NCBI GenBank assembly: GCA_051453625.1
Contig: JBOZIK010000001.1
Span: 5,257,971-5,283,618, forward strand
Length of the DNA stretch: 25,648 nt
Direction of reading: 5' to 3'
Origin: Welwitschia mirabilis
Lineage: Eukaryota; Gnetophyta; Gnetopsida; Welwitschiales
Under the pieces are notes generated by a model. The model was given only the letters and a program-made list of their open reading frames with translations, was not told the DNA's origin and made no database searches. A program made the translations under genes and the position numbers. This document shows, piece after piece, positions 18,917 to 25,648 of the stretch (its first letter is position 1; every line of letters begins with the position of its first letter).

Positions 18917-19250
18917 TACAATACTTGTGTTGTCACAAAATAACTTTATCAAATCCATTTTTACACCAAAGTCTATAAGCATTTGTTTCATCCACAAGAG
19001 TTGGGCACAACAGGCTCCTATAGCGATGTACTCAGCTTCGGTTGTTGACAATAATGTTGTGTCTTGCTTTCTACTTAACCAAGAAACTAGGCAGTTTCCC
19101 ATCTAAAAACAAGTACCACTTATACTTTTTTTGTCATCAACACATTCAGCCCAATCAGTATCACTAAATCCTACTAAATCAATAGTAGTATCATAAGGGT
19201 ACCGAAGCCCAAAATGTTGAGTGTTCTTTAGGTATCTCAAGATCCTTTCA
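18917..19250 (-). pseudogene. RNase H of a SIRE-like copia element, truncated
   Basis: On the minus strand: FSDTDWAECVDDKKSISG (first catalytic Asp present), then CLVSWLSRKQDTTLLSTTEAEY with the catalytic Glu intact, then CCAQLLWMKQMLIDFGV and FCDNTSIV, where the domain is cut. The rest of RNase H, normally about 40-50 more residues with NPV.H.RTKHI-type sequence, is missing because a plus-orientation LTR end abuts it at 18916. A Cys-Cys-Ala-Gln-Leu-Leu segment of this kind is common in SIRE/Maximus-lineage copies. The lineage call is an inference. Confidence 0.85.
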
Positions 19251-20230
19251 AATTAAATGAGATTCCCTTGGATCTAATTGATATCTTGCACAAATATCTA
19301 CACTATGTGCTATATCTTGTTTGCTAGCTATTACATGCAATAAACTTCCAATTATTCCTCTAAATAGCTTTTGATCTATTTTCATACCACTTTCATCTTT
19401 ACTAATTTTCACATTGGTGGAAAGAGGATTTCTTGCATCTTTAGCACTTATCATATCATACTCCTTTAGAACATCTTGTATGTACTTGGTTTGACTAACA
19501 AATATTCCATCATCTATTTGTTTAATTTGTAGTCCTAAGAAAAAGTTTACCTCACCTACCATGCTCATTTCAAATTCTTCTTGCATTGTTTTAACAAACT
19601 TTTTGGCAAAAGAAGTTTTGGTAAAACCAAAGACTATGTCATCAACATAGATTTGAGCTAACAACATCTCATTTTCTTCATGTTTGATGAACAAGGTTGG
19701 ATCAGCATGCCCCATTTTAAAACCATTTGACACTACGAAAGAATTTAGTCTTTTAAACTAAGCTCTGGGAGCTTGCTTCAATCCATATAATACTTTATTT
19801 AATTTAAACACATGATTTGGAAACTTTGGATCTATGAATCTGGGCAGTTGAGCTACACAGACCTCTTCATTGATATAACCATTCAAAAAGGCACTTTAAC
19901 ATCCATGTGAAAATATTTAATCTTATGATAGCATGCAAATGCAAGAAGCATTCGAATGGATTCTAGTCTAGCAACAGGGCCAAACATTTCTCCACAATCT
20001 ATTCCCTCCTGTTAGCTATACCATTGAGCAGCCAAACGAGCTTTGTTTTGGATGATGTTATGCTTCCCGTCTCTCTTGTTTTGAACACTCATTTAGTTCC
20101 AATGATATGTTTACCTTTGGGAGGAGGAACTAAATTCCACACTTTGTTTCTCTCAAATTGGTTTAGCTCTTATTGCATTGCTATCATCCAACTATCATCC
20201 TTTTCTGCCTCCTGGAATTCTTGGGTTCTA
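19248..20230 (-). pseudogene. Reverse transcriptase of a SIRE-like copia element
   Basis: The downstream 161 codons (19733-19248) are still open. They read DPTLFIKHEENEMLLAQIYV, with the catalytic YVDD at 19649-19638, then EFEMSMVGEVNFFLGLQIKQ and GIFVSQTKYIQDVLKEY. The upstream half is broken. WMIAMQ, stop and ELNQFERNKVWNLVPPP lie near 20215-20160. Then come GTKWVF, GPVARLESIRMLLAFACY and FHMDVKVPF, followed by a frameshift at the expected FLNG motif near 19890 and a stop in the PRA-W segment near 19757. The FLGLQIKQ...GIF(V/I)SQ.KY pattern is characteristic of the SIRE lineage. Both active-site aspartates remain, but the protein cannot be made intact. Confidence 0.9.
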
Positions 20231-20284
20231 GACAGGATAAGAAACAAAGGAGACCATGGCTAATCCTCTTTCTACTCCTAGTGG

Positions 20285-20769
20285 TTGTCCCTAGCTCAGG
20301 GTTACAATAACTTCTTGGGAATGATCTCTCTTAGTTCTTTGATGAAGGGTGTGACACGAGTTAGTTTCTTCCTTTTTTTCACTAGAGCCTATGGTGGAAG
20401 GTTGATCTTTGTGAGTAGAAGGCCCAGACAAGATTTTTGTATAATCATAACTATCTAAGCAAGTGAGATTACTAAAGTCATCAATTTTAACATGGGCCGA
20501 TTCTTCTACTTTGCTAGTAACTTTGTTTAGTACCCTGTAAGCTTTCCTTACTGGCGAGTATCCTAAAAATATGTCACTATCGGATTTCGATTCAAATTTA
20601 CTTGTTGGATGCTTGTCCTTTAGAATGGCACATTTACTCTCAAAAACCTTGAACTAGCTTACATTAGGTTTCTTCCCATATAAAAGATCATAAGTCATTT
20701 TCGAGGTACCTAATTTGAGGAAAACTTTGTTTGAAACATAATAGGCTATGCTTGTCATTTCTACCCACA
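20285..20769 (-). pseudogene. Integrase C-terminal part of a SIRE-like copia element, fused to an LTR
   Basis: Starts abruptly on the minus strand at 20769 with LWVEMTSIAYYVSNKVFLK, then KMTYDLLYGKKPNVS, a stop, FKVFESKCAILKDKH, KSDSDIFLGYSPVRKAYRVL and a hydrophilic linker to about 20285. This is the region after the third catalytic residue of copia integrase, so the zinc-binding and DDE core are absent. The sequence immediately before it is the pyrimidine block of an LTR-S copy, with the bases CT shared at the joint. About 2.5-3 kb that normally separates LTR and this point (primer site, gag, protease, integrase core) is missing. Confidence 0.85.
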
Positions 20770-21380
20770 GAGGGGAGGTGAATAGGGTAATAACGATATT
20801 TTGATTAATTTTTGCAGAAATATAAATCTGGTATCATAAATATTGGATAATAAACGAATAAAAAACTAAAATGAAAGAACAGAAGAATAAGAGCACTAGA
20901 TTTTATAGTGGTTCGGGCAAGCCTACTCCACTCTCAGGGGGCAGCAAATAGCTATCAGTCTCCTGGTTCCCTTAATCCAAGATCTTTACAAAGCCTCCTT
21001 CACAAGGAGTTTGTAGGGCCTTCACCCCTTTGCTCAAATCCTTGAGCCTCTTACAACAATCAAAGAATAGAGAGAGAGAGAGGGATTTCTGATGGAGCAA
21101 GATGCTTAAATTGCACAGGGCATCAACATTGAGAGCTTCAGATCAATCCTTGATGATGATGAATGATTGCATGAGTTCAGTCCAGATCTCTGTATATTGA
21201 CACAAATTCCTTCAAGTGATATTTTCTCAAGGTAAGCAAAATGTACTTCAATCCACTACATGAAGGTATATATAGATCCAAGACATAGAAGAGCCGTTGG
21301 AGTTTGGAAACCACAGTTAACGTCTTTAAACGGCTATAATTTCGCGTCAACGAATATATCCTCGGATGTCCCATCGACAA
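20770..21380 (-). repeat. LTR-S copy, minus orientation (TATA region to near the 3' end)
   Basis: The reverse complement matches 12359-13000 throughout. It has a TATA box TATATATA at 21274-21267, the GCTCAAGGATTTGAGCAAAG and GAGAGTGGAGTAGGCTTG segments, a short (CT)7 tract at 21082-21069, and the terminal block CCTATTCACCTCCCCTCT at about 20788-20770. The final 25 or so bases to TAACA present in the plus copy are missing because of the fusion to integrase. Upstream of the TATA box it continues into the minisatellite. Confidence 0.75.
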
Positions 21381-21720
21381 AGGTTAGATGTCCCTTTTTT
21401 TAATCTTCGCTTCTGGGCAACTGAGAACAGGGCAGACGTCCCAGTTTATCAAGTCAGACGTCCTTGTATAAAAGTCCGTATATAGGGTCGGACGTCCCAA
21501 TTTGACAGGGTGGACATCCTAGTATAATAAATCTGCGAACAGGGTCGGATGTCCCAATTTGACAGGTCGGACGTCCCTGTATATAAAACCGAGTACAGCT
21601 CCGGATGTCCTGATTACTCAGGACGGACATCCCAATACAAAAAATTGCATAGAAAGTCAGACGTCCCAATTAGACAGGGCGAACGTCCTAATTTGGAGAA
21701 ATCTTGTTTTCTTAAGTTAG
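21360..21720 (-). repeat. GGACGTCC minisatellite in the U3 of LTR-S (minus copy)
   Basis: About twelve variants of the palindrome GGACGTCC, two per unit of about 56 bp. A unit reads, on the minus strand, GGGACGTCCGACCTGTCAAA, TTGGGACATCCGACCCTG, then a spacer ending TTTATATACA. Four to five units are discernible. The array sits just upstream of the LTR TATA box at 21267-21274. Frames running through it (21454-21669, 21549-21851) show repeated peptides only because the period is close to a multiple of three. Confidence 0.85.
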
Positions 21721-21739
21721 AAACTTCGTCATTGAAAAT

Positions 21740-22270
21740 AATTGCTACAACGCCAAGTTTTTTCTCTTGCTCTTGTTCCTGTTTAGAAGACATTGGAATA
21801 TCAAAACCATGTGCCTTTAGCCCAAATTTAATTCTGCTACATAACTTGTGAATTTTCTTGACGTGACGAAGAATTTCATCTAACTTGTCATCTTGAGAAG
21901 CAGGTTGAGGAGACACATGCCTTTTCTTGGAAGGGGGAGGAGCTGTCCTTTCTTCTTCTTCTTCATCAAATACATGTGTTTTCTTTAAAGAAGAGATCCT
22001 AAGAAGCCATGGTAGTTTAACAAGATCTTTATCTTTTGGCATTGGGATATCGTTATCTAGGAAAATTGTTGTCAGCAACCCACCATATGGAAGACTTAAA
22101 TTGTTGTGATGAACATTTTGGCCCATGTAATATATGATGTATTGACACAAATTGATTGTCACCGATGTACCAATGCAATACATAATGTAAGCTGTGAGAG
22201 GTGCATCTTTATGATCCAACTTTGTGACAATATTGTGAGTGCAAATATGAACAAGAGCCCTATAAAAAGA
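21740..22270 (-). pseudogene. Plant-transposon-protein ORF (PF20167-like), chimeric 5' end
   Basis: An open frame runs from 22351 to 21614, but only the middle is native. It has YRALVHICTHNIVTKLDHKD, NLCQYIIYYM and LSLPYGGLLTTIFLDNDIPM, the conserved pattern of the 'putative plant transposon protein' domain found in extra ORFs of plant retrotransposons. An acidic stretch DEEEEER and a basic Pro/Ser linker follow, then a coiled-coil-like segment (KLDEILRHVKKIHKL). The first 25 or so codons are out-of-frame copia protease. The last 30-40 codons are LTR minisatellite. No membrane helix or signal peptide is evident in the native part. Its function is not known to me. Its place just upstream of an LTR on the same strand suits an extra third ORF of an LTR element. 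Confidence 0.6.
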
Positions 22271-22485
22271 TAGAAGTTTGTTGGGATGGAAATGTTGGAT
22301 CCAATGAAACTGAAGGCAATGAAAGTTGAGAACCAAGATCAACATTACCAATACCAGTTACAATAGAGGTAGTGCCATCAGCTAAAGTAACTCCAGAAGA
22401 TGTTTGTTACACATATGAAAGCTAAGACAAGGACCCAATCATGTGATCTAAAGCACCTAACTCAAGAATCCAAGGATGGTTTGTG
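22268..22485 (-). pseudogene. Copia protease remnant, catalytic triplet lost
   Basis: On the minus strand from 22475: PWILELGALDHMIGSLS, then after a stop SGVTLADGTTSIVTGIGNVD and LSLPSVSLDPTFPSQQ. This is the copia aspartic protease of an element different from the SIRE-like pol: the GVTLADG...GIG.V.LG pattern is not that of SIRE proteases. The catalytic DSG is replaced by ELG, so the enzyme is dead. It stops at about 22268, where the plant-transposon-protein ORF takes over in another frame. Confidence 0.75.
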
Positions 22486-22569
22486 AGGAAGATGAGGAGG
22501 AGGGGGCTTAAGATTGTAAAGAAAGAAGCTTGGAGTATTCCTCCTTTAAGATTGTTACTTGTTCAAAAG

Positions 22570-23474
22570 ATTATTTAGGTGATACCTTTTGAGGTGCTGG
22601 AAGATTCTGAGTGGCATAAGCTATAGTATTACCGCCTTTGTACGTCCTTTTGTACCACAATGGTTGCATCAATGTTCTCCTTGGGTAGGGGTTCTACTAC
22701 CATGTCTTCCCTTTGAATTTGAACATCTTTCTTATCTTCCACGTGGGCTACATCTACTAGGATGTCCTCCATGGTCTCTACCATGTTCTCATCTGAATGT
22801 AACAAATGCTAATTTATCATATTGAGGGTTAAATGACTCAAAAAATGTCACCCTTCTCAATCCCGCAAAAAGCCTTTGAAAGAGATAGCAAAGAAGAATC
22901 TTCAAGGATTTGAGCTCTTATAGGTTCATGTTCACTCTTAAGGCCACACAGAAAATGCATAACATTGAAATCTTTTCTCTGCTTAGTCACCTTAGCAACA
23001 TCTAAAGAAATAGGCTAAAACATATTAAGCTCATTACATATTCTACTCTGTTTGAAAAATATTCTTCTAAACTCTTTTCTCCGCGTTTGGTGTTGAAAAA
23101 GGCTCGGAATGTAGGATGTATCCTAGTCATGTTACTGGTAGCAAATAAAGTTCACATAGGTGCTCCCACACAAGCTTAGCACTCTTCAGAAGAATCACTC
23201 GACTACTGATGTTAGGCTTTATAGAGTTCTACAACATGGTACAGATGTATGCATCATCTTGTATCCAATCCTTAAATCAAATGTCTGTGGAGAGAAGGGA
23301 ATCATCAGCTATGTACTGTAGCTTGTCCCTAGTAGTTAAGGACATTGCTACAATGATAGATCACAACAAATAATATTCTCCCTTGAGTTCCATGGAAGTC
23401 TTATGAAGGGCCTGAGACTCAAAAGAAGACATTACGAACAACTTTGTAGAATCAGATGTTTTAGAAGAACTCAT
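22570..23474 (-). pseudogene. Copia gag of the protease-bearing element
   Basis: Begins MSSSKTSDSTKLFVMSSFES (ATG at 23474-23472, minus). It continues through KDWIQDDAYICTML, a stop, ISSRVILLKSAKLVWEHLCE, frameshifted pieces including RFQCYAFSVWP where HFLCGL is expected, and a Gln/Glu-rich tail. The arrangement, with the W.QDDA and A..VWE..C.LY blocks, is that of the copia gag (UBN2-like) domain. A zinc knuckle at 22669-22631 reads CNHCGTKGRTKAVI: the His and the last Cys of CX2CX4HX4C are lost. Many stops and frame changes make it non-functional. It is directly followed by the protease on the same strand. Confidence 0.75.
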
Positions 23475-23814
23475 CCTTTTTTTCCCTTTTCCTTTTCTTA
23501 AGTTGCAACAATAAGCAACAACGCCACCAAAAAAGGCGCAACAGAAGCCCTATAAAAGGCCTCTTGAAAGGATTTTGATCAAACACGCTAGACAAACTCC
23601 AAAACTAGGGTTTAAACACTTCAACACACAACCAACAACAAAACAGTAGCAAAGCATCTTCTGTAAAGCACAGACAAAGGGTATCAACACAATCCTAGTT
23701 ATAATAGAAAAAGGCTGAAAACAATGAAGCCACCACAAACCCTACCTGTCTCTAGTAAAACATCTTCAAGAAATCACAAGAAAGGGACGTCTTAGAACAT
23801 CGCAACAAGGCACT
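23475..23814 (-). other. 5' leader of the minus-strand gag element
   Basis: Lies between the gag start and the gap. The purine-rich leader AAGAAAAGGAAAAGGGAAA just before the ATG and T/G-rich upstream sequence fit an untranslated leader. A frame at 23738-23550 is not convincing. A primer-binding site is not seen and would lie in the gap. Confidence 0.4.
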
Positions 23815-23951
23815 NNNNNNNNNNNNNNNNNNNNNNNNNNNNNNNNNNNNNNNNNNNNNNNNNNNNNNNNNNNNNNNNNNNNNNNNNNNNNNNNNNNNNN
23901 NNNNNNNNNNNNNNNNNNNNNNNNNNNNNNNNNNNNNNNNNNNNNNNNNNN
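23815..23951. other. Scaffold gap (137 N)
   Basis: A 137-base N run. Unlike the three 100-N runs its length looks like a sized estimate. Confidence 0.99.
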
Positions 23952-24115
23952 CAGTTAGGTTACATGAGCTCTCAAGCCCTAGATGTTAGTGTTTGTTGAA
24001 ACTTTACTTTATGACTCTATAATACGACATTACTTTACAACATTGACTCCTCTAACATATAATACATCTGTACATCAACGCACAATACAATACAATGATA
24101 CGCAAAACTAACATT
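23952..24115 (-). repeat. Possible 5' LTR of the minus-strand gag element
   Basis: Read on the minus strand, the segment starts TGTTAGTTTTGCGTATC at about 24115 and contains TGTATTGTATTGTGCG and TAATGTCGTATTATAGAG. It lies at the right distance upstream of gag for a 5' LTR. No second copy exists in the window, so this rests only on position and the TGTTA start. Confidence 0.3.
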
Positions 24116-24684
24116 TAAACTTTAGCCTTCAAAAAATGGCCCAATCAATTATGAACTAGGCTATGTAGCCCACGATATCCTGTTAATGATGGGTTACTTC
24201 ATCTCGATATTACCTTTAAGTGCCTTAGTGGAGTGGACAATATGTGCAAAGAAAGTGACGACATGGATAGGGGATGATGCATAGGAATGGCATGGGTATA
24301 ATGATGTTTCATTATGTATGATGGCAAGGGATGACTGACCCATTTGGTGAAGAGAACCTTGGGATGAAGATTCCTTAAATTATGTATGGCTAATTTAAAC
24401 CATTATGTAACTATCAAATGAGATTAGTAATCTAGAATTTATATTTTTATTATCAAAGTAGCAGTTAACATATGAAGGTTTATGAGATTGAAACTTGTAT
24501 TTTATTATGTCAAGAGAAAGATTTATAGGATATATTGGACAGGATTAATGTATATGTTAAAAACTTTTATGAAAAAGAAAGACATATAGTATACATAGTT
24601 TAACATAAAGCCTACATACACTGTTGATGATAGTATGAATGTGGAGCTCCATGCTTCCTCTTTTGTGTCAAGATTTCAAGATAG
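24116..24684. other. Unassigned intergenic sequence
   Basis: No domain, repeat partner or long frame recognised. Confidence 0.4.
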
Positions 24685-25355
24685 TGTTGGAGGAAACATA
24701 TGAGGAGTTTCAATGATGAACAAGATAAAGTATCTAACCAGCTCACAAAGGTCAAAGTGGAAGTAAAGATCGTTGCTATCTCTCATGATCTACTCGTCAA
24801 AGGAATCCAAGTTTAATTGACTCAAAAGCCAAGTCCAAATTATGGGGACACCCCAGTTTTTTTGTGGGATGTCTGAGATTTCTCAGCCATAGAAACAGGT
24901 TGAATGGGACCTAGGATGTCTTGGTTTTTTGGTGGGACATCCTAGATTTTTTCTAGGAGTTCTTAGACTTCTTCTAGGACATCTCAGACTAGGGACATCC
25001 GAGATTTTTGGTGGGCCGTTCGAGATATGCAAGCATAAAACTAAGACATGGCTGGGACGTCCGGATTTCTGAGTGGGACATCCTAGATTTTATGGAAGAT
25101 TGACGAAAAGCAGTTGGGACATCCATGATTAATTGTGGGATGTCCGGAACGCGAAGCAAAGTGAACGTTGGATGGAAATCGATGTCAAATCAGAAAGGAA
25201 TCAAGCTTCATTTACTCCCAACGGTTGGTAGACATGCATTGGTATCTCGAAGGTCGAGAATGACTGCCTCCTGTGAAGACCTTGTATTTCAATGATGATG
25301 AAGGATAGGCAGTGGTGTGTTTCAATAGACGTGCAAATTAGAAACTGTGCCTTTT
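24685..25355 (+). repeat. Probable LTR-S U3 start, plus orientation
   Basis: Starts at TGTTGGAGGAAAC and, from about 24840, is full of GGGACATCC / GGGACGTCC variants like those in the minus-strand LTR-S. An AACGGTTGG-type segment occurs near 25220. The orientation of the repeat units is inverted relative to 21360-21720. The left edge is inferred only from the TGTTGG start and where the motif density begins. Confidence 0.45.
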
Positions 25356-25648
25356 GGGACATCCGAGTTTTCCACAGGGATGTCTGTTCTTGTACGCGGC
25401 CAAATATATGGGGACATCCGCAACTCTCAATCCGGACGTCCGACCCTGTACGCGGCTCAATGTATAGGGACGTCCACTTTGTTACTGGGATGTCCGATCC
25501 TGAACTCGATTAAATGTATGGGGACGTCCGCTCTGTTACCAAGACCTCCGACTCTGTATACGGTTGCATGTATGAGGACTTTCGCGTCTGTCACAGGGAT
25601 CTCCGGCCTTGCTTTGGAAGATCAAATATGGGGACGTTTGAGTTTCAA
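25356..25648 (+). repeat. About 55-bp tandem minisatellite with GGACGTCC palindromes, running off the window
   Basis: Unit starts at 25356, 25411, 25467, 25521, 25575 and 25631, giving periods of 54-56. Each unit has GGGACGTCCG, about 15 bases, GGGATGTCCGACCCTG, then a spacer ending in AATGTATG or a close variant. This is the same unit as in 21360-21720 on the other strand. The last unit is cut by the window end. Confidence 0.9.

Noticed and set aside
20024-20263. 79-codon plus-strand frame
   Set aside because: Antisense of the SIRE-like reverse transcriptase N-terminal region.
21454-21851. Open frames with repeated peptides such as CQIGTSDP across the minisatellite
   Set aside because: The periodic peptide arises because the DNA repeat length is near a multiple of three; the frames lie in LTR U3 and on both strands.
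25292-25513. 73-codon plus-strand frame
   Set aside because: Lies in the same minisatellite array; repeated residues mirror the DNA repeat.
25356-25648. Regularly spaced palindromic repeats, considered as a CRISPR-like array
   Set aside because: Plant retrotransposon context, contiguous tandem units with similar spacers, no associated genes; it is a minisatellite.

Overview
This window looks like AT-rich intergenic plant (probably angiosperm) DNA built almost entirely from decayed retrotransposons. The evidence is Ty1/copia gag and pol domains of at least three lineages, a LINE with plant-type features, LTRs with TATA boxes, and target-site-duplication geometry. No intact host gene, rRNA, tRNA, CRISPR array or bacterial feature is visible. 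Every coding region I recognise carries stops, frameshifts or lost catalytic residues, so all are annotated as pseudogenes. Four runs of N (7889-7988, 12259-12358, 18713-18812, each exactly 100; and 23815-23951, 137) mark scaffold gaps, and several junctions lie on them.

Layout from left to right. 1-2850: AT-rich DNA of unknown origin with one GC-rich island (about 1600-2230). 2850-4640 (+): a very old copia RT/RNase H fossil and its probable 3' LTR. 4641-6491: no call. 6492-9733: a 1.4-kb direct duplication (X and X') separated by a gap and a copia gag fragment. Each copy carries part of a minus-strand LINE endonuclease. 9385-11100 (-): the longer LINE remnant, with a DUF4283/zinc-knuckle ORF1 followed by the ORF2 endonuclease. 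12234-13015 (+): the 3' part of a large LTR, here called LTR-S. 13310-18342 (+): a nearly complete but dead Tork/Tnt1-like copia element of 5.02 kb, flanked by a perfect 5-bp duplication GATGA. 18813-18916 (+): another LTR end, which interrupts the next element. 18917-20769 (-): a SIRE-like copia integrase C-terminus, RT and RNase H, fused directly to an LTR-S copy in minus orientation (20770-21720). 21740-22270 (-): a plant-transposon-protein (PF20167-like) ORF. 22270-23474 (-): gag and protease of another copia lineage, fused to that ORF. 24685-25648 (+): the 5' part of what is probably another LTR-S copy, running off the window.

The elements do not work together. They are layered insertions, deletions and fusions. 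The most distinctive structures are the roughly 55-bp GGACGTCC minisatellite in LTR-S, the gag/protease-to-plant-transposon-ORF chimera, the LTR-to-integrase fusion, the 5'/3' asymmetry of the Tork element's LTR regions, and the X/X' duplication around a gap. I did not find a convincing new biological system.
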